From: Streptomyces griseoincarnatus
GTDB lineage: Bacteria; Actinomycetota; Actinomycetes; Streptomycetales; Streptomycetaceae
NCBI GenBank assembly: GCA_014649575.1
Contig: BMTH01000002.1
Span: 124,001-188,000, forward strand
Reading direction: 5' to 3'
Length of the DNA: 64,000 bases
Under the pieces are notes generated by a model, which was not told where the DNA came from, made no database searches, and saw only the letters and a program-made list of their open reading frames with translations. The position numbers and the translations under genes are program-made. Position 1 is the stretch's first letter, and each line of letters opens with the position of its first letter. Shown here piece after piece: positions 37,140 through 47,244 of the stretch.

Positions 37140-38234
37140 CTACCTGTGGGCACGGGCGGCGACCGCCTCGTACACCATGCCGACGAGCAGCTCGTCGGCG
37201 TCCCGGCGGCCGAACTCGCTTGCGGCGCGGGACATCTCGTACAGCCGGTGCGGGTCGGCGAGCACGGGCAGCACGTTCTGCTGGATCCACTCCGGCGTCA
37301 GCTCCGCGTCGTCGACCAGCAGTCCGCCGCCCGCCTTCACCACCGGCTGGGCGTTGAGCCGCTGTTCGCCGTTGCCGATGGGCAGCGGGACGTAGGCGGC
37401 CGGGAGTCCGACGGCGGAGAGTTCGGCGACGGTCATCGCGCCGGCGCGGCAGAGCATCATGTCCGCCGCCGCGTACGCGAGGTCCATCCGGTCCAGGTAA
37501 CTTACCGGGATGTACGGGGGCATGCCCGGCATCTGCTGCACCTGCGGCAGTTCGTTCTTCGGGCCGACCGCGTGCAGGATCTGGATGCCCGCCTGCTGGA
37601 GCCACGGAGCGACCTGCTGGACGACCTCGTTGAGCCGGCGGGCGCCCTGCGAGCCGCCGGAGACCAGCAGCGTCGGCAGGTTGGGGTCGAGCCCGAACGC
37701 GGCGCGCGCCTCGGGGCGGACGGCGGCCCGGTCGAGGGTGGCGATGGTGTGCCGCAGCGGGATGCCGATGTAGCGCGAGTTGCGCAGCTTGCTGTCCGGG
37801 GTGGCGACGGCGACCTGGGCGGCGTAGCGGGAGCCGATCTTGTTGGCCAGGCCGGGGCGGGCGTTGGCCTCGTGGATGACGATCGGCACGCCGAGGCGCT
37901 TGGCCGCGAGGTAGCCGGGCAGGGCGACGTAGCCGCCGAAGCCGACCACGACGTCGGCCCGGGTGCGCTCCAGGATCTGCTCGGTCGCCTTGATGGTGCC
38001 GCGCAGCCGGCCCGGGACGGTGATCAGCTCGGGGGTCGGCTTGCGTGGCAGCGGGACGGCGGGGATCAGCGCCAGTTCGTACCCGCGCTCGGGTACGAGA
38101 CGGGTCTCCAGGCCGCGCTCCGTGCCCAGGGCCGTGATGCCCACGGACGGATCCTGCCTGCGCAGCGCGTCCGCGAGGGCGAGCGCGGGCTCGATGTGGC
38201 CCGCGGTTCCTCCGCCGGCGAGTACGACATGCAC
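37140..38234 (-). CDS. murG: UDP-GlcNAc transferase MurG (lipid II synthase)
   Basis: A 364-residue peripheral inner-membrane enzyme that adds GlcNAc to lipid I to make lipid II. The N-terminal loop [12 protein letters not shown] (residues ~7-18), the UDP-binding [12 protein letters not shown], and the [18 protein letters not shown] signature are present. Start GTG 38232-38234; GGAG lies about 12-15 bases upstream. It overlaps no neighbour but follows the ftsW stop by six bases. Confidence 0.97.
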   Translation of the reverse strand: MHVVLAGGGTAGHIEPALALADALRRQDPSVGITALGTERGLETRLVPERGYELALIPAVPLPRKPTPELITVPGRLRGTIKATEQILERTRADVVVGFGGYVALPGYLAAKRLGVPIVIHEANARPGLANKIGSRYAAQVAVATPDSKLRNSRYIGIPLRHTIATLDRAAVRPEARAAFGLDPNLPTLLVSGGSQGARRLNEVVQQVAPWLQQAGIQILHAVGPKNELPQVQQMPGMPPYIPVSYLDRMDLAYAAADMMLCRAGAMTVAELSAVGLPAAYVPLPIGNGEQRLNAQPVVKAGGGLLVDDAELTPEWIQQNVLPVLADPHRLYEMSRAASEFGRRDADELLVGMVYEAVAARAHR

Positions 38235-38240
38235 CGAAAT

Positions 38241-39593
38241 TCACCGCTCTCCGGACGGACGCGCCCCCGGGGCACGCCGTCGCATCGTGTTCCATCTCCG
38301 GGGCCGCTGAGAACCCCCGATCCGCTTTCTACCAAAGCGGGGTTGCCGCATCGCAAGCGCCATCCGCGCAGCGGGGTCCTCACGCGCGAAGGCGATGAGC
38401 AGCCCGATGGCGAACATGGTCGGCAGCAGGGCGGACCCGCCGTAGGAGAACAGCGGGAGCGGGACTCCGGCGATCGGCAGCAGACCGAGCACCGCACCGA
38501 TGTTGATCACGGCCTGCGCCGTGATCCAGGTGGTCACGCCTCCCGCGGCATACCTGACGAAGGGGTCCTCCGTGCGTCCGGCCACGCGGATACCCGCATA
38601 GCCTAGAGCGGCGAACAGGGCGAGCACCGACAGCGTCCCCGCCAGGCCCAGTTCCTCACCGGTGACGGCGAAGATGAAGTCCGTGTGCGCTTCGGGTAGT
38701 TCGCCCCATTTCTCCAGACTCGCACCGAGACCGGAGCCGAAGATCCCGCCGGAGGCCAGGGCGTAGATGCCGTGCACGGCCTGCCAGCAGTCGACCGGAC
38801 CGGTCTGCGGCTCGGTGGCGCCGAGGCAGGCGAGCCGGGCCATGCGGTTCTCGCTGGTGCGGATGAGGACGGCGCCGAGCAGCGCGGCGACCGCCAGCAC
38901 CCCGGCGAACAGCCGGGTCGGGGCCCCCGCCAGCCACAGCAGGCCGAAGAGGATCGCGGTGAGGATGATGGCGGTGCCCATGTCGCCGCCGAGCATGATC
39001 AGCCCGAGCAGCATGAACGCGGCCGGCACCAGCGGCACCAGCATGTGCTTCCACTGGGTCAGCAGCCGCTTGTCCTGTTTCCGGGCGAGCAGGTCGGCGC
39101 CCCACAGCACCAGCGCCAGCTTGCCGAACTCGCTGGGCTGGAGCTGGAAACTGCCGCCGAGCGCGATCCAGTTCTGGTTGCCGTTGACCGCGACTCCTAT
39201 CCCCGGCACCTGCACCAGGGCCATCAGGAAGACGGCGCCGGCGAGGATGGGGTAGGCGAGCGCCCGGTGCAGCTTCACCGGCATCCGGGAGGCCGCCAGC
39301 AGCAGCACGGCGCCGATCGCGGCGGCCAGCAGCTGCTTGCGGAAGAAGTACGAACCCGGCAGCGACATCTGCAACGCCGTGATCTGGGAGGCCGAGTAGA
39401 CCATCACCAGACCCAGCACGGTGATCAGCAGACTGCCGCCGAGGATGACGTAGTACGCGGTCAGCGGCCGGTCCCAGGCCCTGCGCGCCCGGGTCACCAG
39501 GGTACGCAGCGGGTTCTCGCGCGGGGGGCGGGGCGCGACGGGACGCCGGGCGGCCCGCTGCACGGGCGGCCGGCCGGTACGGCTACTGGACAT
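38241..39593 (-). CDS. ftsW: Septal peptidoglycan polymerase FtsW
   Basis: A protein of 450 residues with ten membrane helices, of the SEDS family of glycosyltransferases that polymerise lipid II at the septum with FtsI. Visible signatures are LGLVMVYSAS, the region around GSFQLQPSEFGKLALVLW, HTDFIFAVTGEELG and the final GVPLPLFSYGGSALL. The cytoplasmic C-terminus is basic and about 50 residues long. ATG at 39591-39593 is preferred over GTG 39594-39596 because GGAGG is spaced five bases from the ATG. It is 86 bases downstream of murD. Confidence 0.96.
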   Translation of the reverse strand: MSSSRTGRPPVQRAARRPVAPRPPRENPLRTLVTRARRAWDRPLTAYYVILGGSLLITVLGLVMVYSASQITALQMSLPGSYFFRKQLLAAAIGAVLLLAASRMPVKLHRALAYPILAGAVFLMALVQVPGIGVAVNGNQNWIALGGSFQLQPSEFGKLALVLWGADLLARKQDKRLLTQWKHMLVPLVPAAFMLLGLIMLGGDMGTAIILTAILFGLLWLAGAPTRLFAGVLAVAALLGAVLIRTSENRMARLACLGATEPQTGPVDCWQAVHGIYALASGGIFGSGLGASLEKWGELPEAHTDFIFAVTGEELGLAGTLSVLALFAALGYAGIRVAGRTEDPFVRYAAGGVTTWITAQAVINIGAVLGLLPIAGVPLPLFSYGGSALLPTMFAIGLLIAFAREDPAARMALAMRQPRFGRKRIGGSQRPRRWNTMRRRAPGARPSGER

Positions 39594-39679
39594 CACGACC
39601 TCCGCGGTACGCCGGCCAACAGGTCTCGGACGGTCCCACGCGTCCCTCCCAGGGTCGCCCGGCGCCGGGGCGGCCGGGG

Positions 39680-41098
39680 TCAGGCGCCGAGCTCGCGCAC
39701 CGCCTGTGCGAACGCGTCACCGCGCTTGTTGTAGTTGGCGAACATGTCCATCGAGGCGCAGGCCGGGGCCAGCAGCACCGTGTCACCGGGGCGTGCCAGC
39801 CGCCTCGCCTCCTGGACGGCCTGGAGCATCGCCCCAGTGTCGGTCCGCTCGAGGTCGACCACGGGGACTTCCGGGGCGTGTCGCGCGAGGGCTTCACGGA
39901 TCAGGGCACGGTCCCGGCCGATCAGGACGGCGCCGCGCAGCCGCCCGGCCGCCCCGGCGACGAGTTCGTCGAAGGTGGCGCCCTTGGCGAGTCCGCCCGC
40001 GATCCACACCACGGAGTCGTACGCCGCCAACGAGGCCTGCGTGGCATGCGTGTTGGTGGCCTTGGAGTCGTCCACGTAGGCCACGCCGTCCACATCCGCC
40101 ACGTGCGCGATGCGGTGGGCGTCCGGGGTGAAGTTCCGCAGTCCGTCCCGCACGGCGTTCGCGGGCACGCCGTAGGCGCGGGCGAGGGCCGCCGCGGCGA
40201 GGGCGTTGGCGACGTTGTGCGGGGCGGCCGGCTTCACGTCGGCGACCTCGGCGAGCTCCTGGGCGTTCTTCTGCCGGTTCTCCACGAAGGCACGGTCGAC
40301 CAGGAGGCCCTCGACGACGCCGAGTTGGGAGGGGCCGGGGGTGCCGAGGGTGAAGCCGATCGCGCGGCAGCCCTCCTCGACGTCGGCCTCGCGGACGAGG
40401 TCCTCGGTGGCCTTGTCGGCGGTGTTGTAGACGCAGGCGACGCGGTTGCCCTCGTAGATGCGGCCCTTGTCCTTCGCGTACGCCTCCATGGAGCCGTGCC
40501 AGTCGAGGTGGTCGGGCGCCAGGTTGAGGACGGCGGCGGAGTGGGCGCGCAGCGAGGGCGCCCAGTGGAGCTGGTAGCTGGACAGCTCCACGGCGAGCAC
40601 GTCGTACTCCTCGTCGCCGAGGACGGCGTCGAGGAGGGAGACGCCGATGTTGCCGACGGCGGCGGTGCGCAGCCCGGCCGCCTCCAGGATGGAGGCGAGC
40701 ATCTGCACGGTGGTGGTCTTGCCGTTGGTGCCGGTGACCGCGAGCCAGTCCGCCGCCCCGGGCTTCCTGAGCCGCCAGGCGAGTTCGACGTCGCCCCACA
40801 CCGGCACCCCGGCCGCGTCGGCCGCCGCGAAGAGCGGCTTGTCCGGCTTCCAGCCGGGCGCCGTGACGATCAGCTCGGTGGAGTCGGGCAGGGTGTCGCC
40901 GTCCCCGAGGCGGACGGTGACGCCGAGCGCCTCCAGTTCCGCGGCCTGCTCGCGGGCCCGGGCGTCGTCGCCGTCGTTGACGACGGTGACCTTCGCGCCG
41001 AGTCCGTGGAGTGCCTTGGCCGCCGGGACGCCGGAGACGCCGAGTCCCGCGACGGTGACGTGCTTGCCCTGCCAGTCGGTCACTTGTCCGCTGCCCAT
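39680..41098 (-). CDS. murD: UDP-MurNAc-L-Ala:D-Glu ligase MurD
   Basis: A 472-residue cytosolic ligase that adds D-Glu to UDP-MurNAc-L-Ala. The ATP-binding P-loop is VTGTNGKTTT (residue ~123), with NLAPDHLDWHGSMEAYAKDK, here as NLAPDHLDWHG, and the C-terminal DDSKATNTHA signature. The ATG at 41096-41098 overlaps mraY by 19 bases; a GTG at 41081-41083 would give a 4-base GTGA overlap and a start at MTDWQGKHVTV, which is also plausible. The genes run mraY-murD-ftsW. Confidence 0.96.
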   Translation of the reverse strand: MGSGQVTDWQGKHVTVAGLGVSGVPAAKALHGLGAKVTVVNDGDDARAREQAAELEALGVTVRLGDGDTLPDSTELIVTAPGWKPDKPLFAAADAAGVPVWGDVELAWRLRKPGAADWLAVTGTNGKTTTVQMLASILEAAGLRTAAVGNIGVSLLDAVLGDEEYDVLAVELSSYQLHWAPSLRAHSAAVLNLAPDHLDWHGSMEAYAKDKGRIYEGNRVACVYNTADKATEDLVREADVEEGCRAIGFTLGTPGPSQLGVVEGLLVDRAFVENRQKNAQELAEVADVKPAAPHNVANALAAAALARAYGVPANAVRDGLRNFTPDAHRIAHVADVDGVAYVDDSKATNTHATQASLAAYDSVVWIAGGLAKGATFDELVAGAAGRLRGAVLIGRDRALIREALARHAPEVPVVDLERTDTGAMLQAVQEARRLARPGDTVLLAPACASMDMFANYNKRGDAFAQAVRELGA

Positions 41099-42153
41099 CC
41101 CGCGTAGAAGAGGCCGAGTCCGACGATCACACAGATGCCCTGGATGATCCAGAAGCGGACCACCACAAGGACTTCGGACCAGCCTTTGAGTTCGAAGTGG
41201 TGCTGGAGCGGCGCCATCCGGAAGACCCGCTTACCGGTGAGCCGGAAGGAGCCGACCTGGATGACCACCGACATCGTGATGAGGACGAACAGGCCGCCGA
41301 GGATGGCGAGCAGCAGCTCGGTGCGGGAGCAGATCGCGAGACCCGCGAGCACGCCGCCGAGCGCCAGCGAACCGGTGTCGCCCATGAAGATCTTGGCCGG
41401 GGAGGTGTTCCACCACAGGAAGCCCAGGCAGGAACCCATCAGCGCGGAGGCCACGACGGCGAGGTCCAGCGGGTCGCGCACCTCGTAGCAGGCGCCCGGA
41501 TTGGTCAGTGTCTCGCCGTTGGCGCAGGACTCCTGGAACTGCCAGACGCCGATGAAGGTGTAGGCGCCGAAGACGAGCACGGAGGCGCCGGTCGCCAGAC
41601 CGTCCAGGCCGTCGGTGAGGTTCACGCCGTTCGACATGGCGAGGATCATGAACAGGGCCCAGATCACGAACAGCACCGGGCCGATGGTCCAGCCGAAGTC
41701 CGTGATGAACGACAGCTTCGTGGAGGCGGGGGTCTGCCCGCGGGAGTCCGCGAACTGCAGGGACAGCACCGCGAAGGCGACGCCGACGATCAGCTGGCCC
41801 GCCATCTTCGCCTTGGCCCGCAGGCCCAGCGAACGCCTCTTGACGATCTTGATGTAGTCGTCGAGGAAGCCGACGAGGCCCATGCCGACCATCAGGCCCA
41901 GCACCAGCACGCCGGAGTACCGCGGCGACTCGCCGCTGATCACCTTGGAGAGGAAGTAGGCGGCGACCGTCGACAGGATGAAGGCGATGCCGCCCATCGT
42001 CGGCGTACCGCGCTTGCTCGCGTGCTCGCGCGGGCCGTCGTCGCGGATGTACTGCCCGTATCCCTTGCGGGCGAGCAGCTTGATCAGCAGCGGCGTGCCG
42101 ATCAGCGTCAGGAAGAGGCCAATGACTCCTGCGAACAGGACCTGATTCATCAT
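41080..42153 (-). CDS. mraY: Phospho-MurNAc-pentapeptide transferase MraY
   Basis: A 357-residue membrane enzyme with ten helices that joins phospho-MurNAc-pentapeptide to undecaprenyl phosphate to form lipid I. The conserved cytoplasmic loops are GTPTMGGIAFIL, FLDDYIK with catalytic Asp residues, NLTDGLDGLATG, and FMGDTGSLALGG; the His-containing MAPLQHHFELKGW loop is near the C-terminus. ATG 42151-42153 overlaps the murF stop by 4 bases (ATGA). It is the target of many nucleoside antibiotics. Confidence 0.98.
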   Translation of the reverse strand: MMNQVLFAGVIGLFLTLIGTPLLIKLLARKGYGQYIRDDGPREHASKRGTPTMGGIAFILSTVAAYFLSKVISGESPRYSGVLVLGLMVGMGLVGFLDDYIKIVKRRSLGLRAKAKMAGQLIVGVAFAVLSLQFADSRGQTPASTKLSFITDFGWTIGPVLFVIWALFMILAMSNGVNLTDGLDGLATGASVLVFGAYTFIGVWQFQESCANGETLTNPGACYEVRDPLDLAVVASALMGSCLGFLWWNTSPAKIFMGDTGSLALGGVLAGLAICSRTELLLAILGGLFVLITMSVVIQVGSFRLTGKRVFRMAPLQHHFELKGWSEVLVVVRFWIIQGICVIVGLGLFYAGWAADK

Positions 42154-43580
42154 CGGGCGGCGACCTCACCCTCGGCACCGGTCTCGAGCAGCGCCTGCGC
42201 CACGCTCTCGAGCCCGACCGAACGGGACGCCTTCACGAGTACGACATCCCCCGGGCGCAATTCGCTGCGCAACAGGTCGACCGCCGCCTGTGCGTCGGAC
42301 ACGTGCACCGACTCCTCACCCCACGAACCCTCGTTATATGCGCCCAGTTGCAGCCAGGCGGCTTCCCTGCCCCCGACCGCGACGAGCTTGCTGACGTTGA
42401 GCCGGACGGCGAGCCGTCCGACCGCGTCGTGCTCGGCGAGCGCCTCGTCCCCGAGCTCGGCCATCTTGCCGAGCACCGCCCACGTACGTCCCCCCTTCGC
42501 CCGTGAGGCCTCGCCCATCGCAGCCAGCGCACGCAGCGCGGCCTTCATGGACTCGGGGTTCGCGTTGTAGGCGTCGTTGACGACCGTCACGCCGTCCGGT
42601 CGCTCGGTGACCTCCATGCGCCAGCGGGAGAGGGAGCCCGCCTCGGAGAGCGCGCGGGCGATCTCGTCTGCGGACATGCCCAACTCGTGGGCGACGGCGG
42701 CCGCGGCGAGCGCGTTCGACACGTGATGCTCACCGTACAGGCGCATGGTCACATCGCTTGCACCGGAGGGTGTGTGAAGCCTGAAGGAAGGCTGTCCGCT
42801 GTCCGTGAGTCGCACGTTCTCGGCGGAGACGTCCGCTTCGCCGGACTCTCCGAAAAGGATCACCTTCGCCTTCGTACGGGAGGCCATGGCGCGGACGTAG
42901 GGGTCGTCCGCGTTGAGGATCGCGACGCCCCCCTCCTCGGCCGGCGGCAGCGACTCGACGAGTTCGCCCTTGGCCTGGGCGATCTGCTCCCGGCCGCCGA
43001 ACTCGCCGATGTGCGCGGAGCCGACGTTCAGCACCAGGCCGACCCTGGGCGGGGTCAGTCCGGTGAGGTAGCGGATGTGGCCGATGCCCCGCGCGCCCAT
43101 CTCCAGCACGAGGAACTTCGTCTCCTCGGTGGCGGTGAGCGCGGTCAGCGGCAGCCCGATCTCGTTGTTGAGGGAGCCGGGGGTGAAGACGGTCGGCGCC
43201 TTGCTCCGCAGCACCTGGGCGATGAGGTCCTTGGTGCTGGTCTTGCCGGCCGAGCCGGTGAGGGCGACGAGGGTGGCGCCGAGCCGGCGGACGACGTGCC
43301 GGGCGAGGGCGCCCAGGGCGGCCTGGACGTCCTCCACGACGATCGCGGGCACCCCGACCGGCCGGGAGGCGAGCACGGCGACCGCGCCCGCCTCGACGAC
43401 CTGGGCCGCGAAGTCGTGGCCGTCCACGCGCTCGCCGACGAAGGCGACGAAGAGGCTGCCCGGACCCGCCTCCCGCGAGTCCCGGACCACCTCGCCGGTG
43501 ACCAGGACGGAGGGGTCCGGTATGTCGTGCGTCTGCCCGCCGACGACTTCTGCGATCTCGGCGAGGGAGAGGGCGATCAC
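42150..43580 (-). CDS. murF: UDP-MurNAc-tripeptide:D-Ala-D-Ala ligase MurF
   Basis: A 476-residue ligase that finishes the UDP-MurNAc-pentapeptide. The P-loop GSAGKTSTKD lies near residue 112, with GSLNNEIGLPLT, GSAHIGEFGG and the YNANPESM signature further on. The frame is open further upstream, but GTG 43578-43580 gives the usual N-terminus VIALSLAEIAEVVGG and lies four bases after the murE stop, with AGGG at the end of murE as its ribosome site. It overlaps mraY by 4 bases. Confidence 0.97.
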   Translation of the reverse strand: MIALSLAEIAEVVGGQTHDIPDPSVLVTGEVVRDSREAGPGSLFVAFVGERVDGHDFAAQVVEAGAVAVLASRPVGVPAIVVEDVQAALGALARHVVRRLGATLVALTGSAGKTSTKDLIAQVLRSKAPTVFTPGSLNNEIGLPLTALTATEETKFLVLEMGARGIGHIRYLTGLTPPRVGLVLNVGSAHIGEFGGREQIAQAKGELVESLPPAEEGGVAILNADDPYVRAMASRTKAKVILFGESGEADVSAENVRLTDSGQPSFRLHTPSGASDVTMRLYGEHHVSNALAAAAVAHELGMSADEIARALSEAGSLSRWRMEVTERPDGVTVVNDAYNANPESMKAALRALAAMGEASRAKGGRTWAVLGKMAELGDEALAEHDAVGRLAVRLNVSKLVAVGGREAAWLQLGAYNEGSWGEESVHVSDAQAAVDLLRSELRPGDVVLVKASRSVGLESVAQALLETGAEGEVAAR

Positions 43581-43584
43581 AAGT

Positions 43585-45240
43585 TCATCCCTGGGTCTTC
43601 TTGATGGCTTCGCGAAGCACCTGGCGGTCGTCGAACGGACGCACCACCCCGGCGATGTCCTGTCCCAGCTCGTGGCCCTTGCCGGCGACCAGCACGGTGT
43701 CGCCGGGCTCGGCCCGGGCGACGGCGGCGGCGATCGCGGCGGCACGGTCCTCGAAGACCTGGACCTCGCCGCGCTGGTGGGCGGGCACCGAGGCCGCGCC
43801 CAGCAGCATCGCGGCGAGGATCGCCAGCGGGTCCTCGGAGCGGGGGTTGTCGGAGGTCAGTACGGCGGTGTCGGCGAGCCGCGCGGCGGCCGCGCCCATC
43901 GGCTCCCGCTTGGTGACGTCACGGTCGCCGCCGCAGCCGAGCACGACGTGCACCCGGCCCTCGGTGACCTTGCGCAGGGCGCGCAGCACCGATTCCACGG
44001 CGTCCGTCTTGTGGGCGTAGTCCACGACCGCCAGGTACGGCTGGCCCTCGTCGACGCGCTCCAGGCGGCCGGGCACGCCCGGCACGGCGGCGACGCCGTC
44101 GGCGGCGGACTGCGGGTCGAGTCCGGCCACGGCCAGCGCGACGATCGCGGCCAGGGAGTTGGCCACGTTGAACGGGCCGGGCAGCGGCGAACGGGCGGTG
44201 ACGCGCTCGCCCTTGGGACCGACCACGGTGAACGTCGAGTCCAGCGGGCCGACCTGGACGTCCTCGGCGCGCCAGTCGGCGTCGGGGTGCCCCTCGGCGG
44301 AATAGGTGACGACCGGGACGCCGGCCTCCTTCACCAGGCGGCGGCCGTACTCGTCGTCCACGTTGACCACGCCGAGCCGGCTGCGGGCGGGCGTGAACAG
44401 CTGCGCCTTGGCCTGGAAGTAGTCCTCCATCCCGGAGTGGAACTCCATGTGCTCCGGGCTGAGGTTGGTGAAGACGGCGATGTCGAAGACGCAGCCGTCG
44501 ACCCGGCCGAGGACCAGGGCGTGGCTGGAGACCTCCATGGCCACGGCCTCGGTGCCGCGTTCGCGCATGACCGCGAACAGCGCCTGGAGGTCGGTGGCCT
44601 CGGGCGTGGTGCGCTCGGACTTGATGCGCTCGTCGCCGATGCGCATCTCGACCGTGCCGATCAGTCCCGTGCTGCGGACGGTCCGCAGACCGCCCTCGAC
44701 GAGGTAGGCGGTGGTGGTCTTGCCGGAGGTGCCGGTGATGCCGATCTGGAGCAGATCGCGGCCGGGGTGGCCGTAGATGGTGGCGGCCAGTTCGCCCATC
44801 CGGGCCCGCGGGTCGTCCACGACCAGCGCGGGGAGCCCGGTCGCGGCGACGCGTTCGGCGCCCGCCGGGTCGGTGAGCACGGCGGCGGCGCCGAGGCCCG
44901 CGGCCTGGGTGACGAAGTCCGCGCCGTGGACGCGGGCGCCCGGGAGCGCGGCGTACAGGTCCCCGGGCCGGACGGCACGCGAGTCGTGGGTGATGCCCGT
45001 GACCTCGGCGGCCTGCGCGGGTGCGGGGACACCCAGCTGACCGGCGAGTTCCGCGAGGGGTGCGGCGGAGACCTGGTCCGGACGGGGCGGTCCCGGATAT
45101 GTCACGGGGTGGCCCTTCTGGGTGGTTTGGGACTGATCAGCGTGTGGCACGGCGGTGAGCGTACCGGGCGTACCGCTCGGCGGGCCAAGCGAGGGGCCGC
45201 GGCGGCTCTGGTTCCCGGGGTCGGGGGTGATCGTTGTCAC
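43585..45240 (-). CDS. murE: UDP-MurNAc-dipeptide:diaminopimelate ligase MurE
   Basis: A 551-residue ligase that adds the third residue of the stem peptide. The P-loop is GITGTSGKTTTAY (residue ~172). The SDNPRSEDP motif (~464) is the DNPR signature for diaminopimelate rather than Lys. Streptomyces walls use LL-diaminopimelate, so the isomer is set by supply or by subtler residues. The N-terminal ~55 residues are a Pro/Thr/Gln-rich extension absent in E. coli. Start GTG 45238-45240; another start inside the extension, near GHPVTYPG, is possible. 36 bases separate it from ftsI. Confidence 0.96.
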   Translation of the reverse strand: MTTITPDPGNQSRRGPSLGPPSGTPGTLTAVPHADQSQTTQKGHPVTYPGPPRPDQVSAAPLAELAGQLGVPAPAQAAEVTGITHDSRAVRPGDLYAALPGARVHGADFVTQAAGLGAAAVLTDPAGAERVAATGLPALVVDDPRARMGELAATIYGHPGRDLLQIGITGTSGKTTTAYLVEGGLRTVRSTGLIGTVEMRIGDERIKSERTTPEATDLQALFAVMRERGTEAVAMEVSSHALVLGRVDGCVFDIAVFTNLSPEHMEFHSGMEDYFQAKAQLFTPARSRLGVVNVDDEYGRRLVKEAGVPVVTYSAEGHPDADWRAEDVQVGPLDSTFTVVGPKGERVTARSPLPGPFNVANSLAAIVALAVAGLDPQSAADGVAAVPGVPGRLERVDEGQPYLAVVDYAHKTDAVESVLRALRKVTEGRVHVVLGCGGDRDVTKREPMGAAAARLADTAVLTSDNPRSEDPLAILAAMLLGAASVPAHQRGEVQVFEDRAAAIAAAVARAEPGDTVLVAGKGHELGQDIAGVVRPFDDRQVLREAIKKTQG

Positions 45241-45276
45241 GAGGTGGTTCCTGGTGGCTCGGTGCTCGGTACGGGG

Positions 45277-47244
45277 TCAGGGCTCGAAGGTGACCGGCAG
45301 GGCGGCGGGGGCGGCTCCGGTGGGCGGGACCTGGAGGGTCTTCAGGGAGAACTCCATGACCTGCTTGAAGACGGGGCCGCAGATCTGACCGCCGAAGTAG
45401 CTGCCCTGGGTGGCGTTCTGGATGACGCAGTAGACGGTGATCCGGGGCTTGTCGGCGGGGGCGAAACCGGCGAAGGACGAGGTGTAGCCGTGGTACTTCC
45501 CGGTGGCCGGATCCACGCGGTTCGCCGTACCGGTCTTGCCCGCGACCCGGTACCCCGGAATGCGGGCCTTGGTACCCGTGCCCTCCTCGTCGTCGACGAC
45601 CGACTCCAGCATCTGCGCGAGGGTCTTCGCCGTCTTCTCGCTGACGACCCGTGTCCTCTCGGGCTTGGGAGCGGGTGTGAAGCGCCCGTCAGGTCCCTTG
45701 GAGCCGCGGACGAGGGTGGGCTCGACGCGGACGCCGCCGTTGGCGATGGTCGAGTAGACGGAGGCGGCCTGCATCGCGTTGACGGACACGCCCTGGCCGA
45801 AGGGAATCGTGTACTGCTGCGAGGTGGACCACTGGTCCGGCGGGGCCAGGATGCCCTTGGTCTCGCCGGGGAAGCGCAGCCCGGTGTGGCTGCCGAGGCC
45901 GAACTTGCGCAGGTAGTCGTACAGCACCTTGTTGGCCTGGGACTGGGTCTTGCCCAGCTGGCCGGTGGCGAGGATGGTGCCGATGTTGCTGGACTTGGCG
46001 AGGACGCCGTTGAGCGTCAGGTACCAGGTCGGGTGGTCGATGTCGTCCTTGAACAGCCGGTCGCCGCGGTGCAGCCGGTTGGGGACCACGACATGGGTGC
46101 CGGGGGTGGCGGCGTTCTCCTCCAGCACGGCCGCCATGGACAGCACCTTGGCCGTGGAGCCCGGTTCGAAGGCGTCCTGGAGGGCCGCGTTGCCGAGCGT
46201 CCTGGGGTCGGCGTCGGACAGGTCGTTGGGGTCGAAGCCGGGGGCGTTGGCCATGGCCAGGACCTCGCCGCTGCGGGTGTCCTGCACGATGACGTAGCCG
46301 CGGTCGGCCGCGGACTCCTCCACCTGCTTGCTGATGGCGTTCTGCGCCGCCCACTGGATGTCGCGGTCGATGGTGAGCTCGATGTCGTCGCCGGGCACGG
46401 CCGGGGTCTCCGTGGAGCCCGCGGTGGGCACCAGACGGCCGCCGGACTGGGCGTAGCGGATCTTGCCCTCCTCGCCGGCCAGCCGCTCCTCGAGCTGGAG
46501 CTCGACGCCGCCGCTGCCCTTGCCCTCGGCGTTGACCCAGCCCAGTATTCCGGCGGCGAGCTCGTTGTTCGGGTACACCCGCTTGCTGGTGGGCACGGAG
46601 AAGACACCGGCCAGCACGTTGACCGTCGACCTGTCCGTCTCGGACTTGGTGGCGAGGGCGGACCTGAGGTCCTTGATCTGCCTCCAGACCTGCGGGGTCT
46701 GCCGCCCGGCCAGCTTCACGTAGCGAAGCGACGGGTTGTCCGGCCGCAGCTTGCGGACCAGGTCCTCCTGGTCGGCGCCGAGGATCGGGGCGAGCAGCGC
46801 CGCGGCCTGCTCGGGCCCGTCGTCGATCTTCAGCTCGTCCGGGGCGAACATCGTGGGGTCGGCGGTGATGTCGTAGGCGTCCTCGCTGGTGGCGAGGGCC
46901 ACGCCGTCGCGGTCGGTGATCTCGCCGCGTTCGGCGGCCAGGACCTGGCCCACGTAGCGGTTGCGCTCGGCCTTGCCGGCGTAGGTGCTCGCGTCGACGG
47001 CCTGGACCTGCACCAGGCGGACGACGAACGCGAGCATGACGAGGGTCAGGCCGACGCCGACCAGGCGCAGCCGGGGGCGCGGGCTGCCCAGCCGGATGGT
47101 CTTCGGGGCGCCGGGGCGCGGCCCGCCGGGCCCGCGGGCCGGGCGGGCGCCGGGGCCGGTGCGGCCGCGGGCGGCCGGACGGACGGGCCGGGCGGGTCCG
47201 GGCACCCGGCGGCGGGGCGGTTGCCTGTCGGACACTTCCGTCAC
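45277..47244 (-). CDS. ftsI: Septal transpeptidase FtsI (PBP3)
   Basis: A 655-residue class B penicillin-binding protein that cross-links septal wall with FtsW. A long basic Pro/Arg-rich cytoplasmic N-terminus (~60 residues) precedes one membrane helix (LVGVGLTLVMLAFVVRLVQ). The pedestal domain follows, with RGEITDRDG. The catalytic motifs are EPGSTAKV (Ser nucleophile, ~361), KSSN (~418) and KTGTANRV (~570). The GTG at 47242-47244 overlaps the ftsL stop by 4 bases (GTGA). Confidence 0.97.
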   Translation of the reverse strand: MTEVSDRQPPRRRVPGPARPVRPAARGRTGPGARPARGPGGPRPGAPKTIRLGSPRPRLRLVGVGLTLVMLAFVVRLVQVQAVDASTYAGKAERNRYVGQVLAAERGEITDRDGVALATSEDAYDITADPTMFAPDELKIDDGPEQAAALLAPILGADQEDLVRKLRPDNPSLRYVKLAGRQTPQVWRQIKDLRSALATKSETDRSTVNVLAGVFSVPTSKRVYPNNELAAGILGWVNAEGKGSGGVELQLEERLAGEEGKIRYAQSGGRLVPTAGSTETPAVPGDDIELTIDRDIQWAAQNAISKQVEESAADRGYVIVQDTRSGEVLAMANAPGFDPNDLSDADPRTLGNAALQDAFEPGSTAKVLSMAAVLEENAATPGTHVVVPNRLHRGDRLFKDDIDHPTWYLTLNGVLAKSSNIGTILATGQLGKTQSQANKVLYDYLRKFGLGSHTGLRFPGETKGILAPPDQWSTSQQYTIPFGQGVSVNAMQAASVYSTIANGGVRVEPTLVRGSKGPDGRFTPAPKPERTRVVSEKTAKTLAQMLESVVDDEEGTGTKARIPGYRVAGKTGTANRVDPATGKYHGYTSSFAGFAPADKPRITVYCVIQNATQGSYFGGQICGPVFKQVMEFSLKTLQVPPTGAAPAALPVTFEP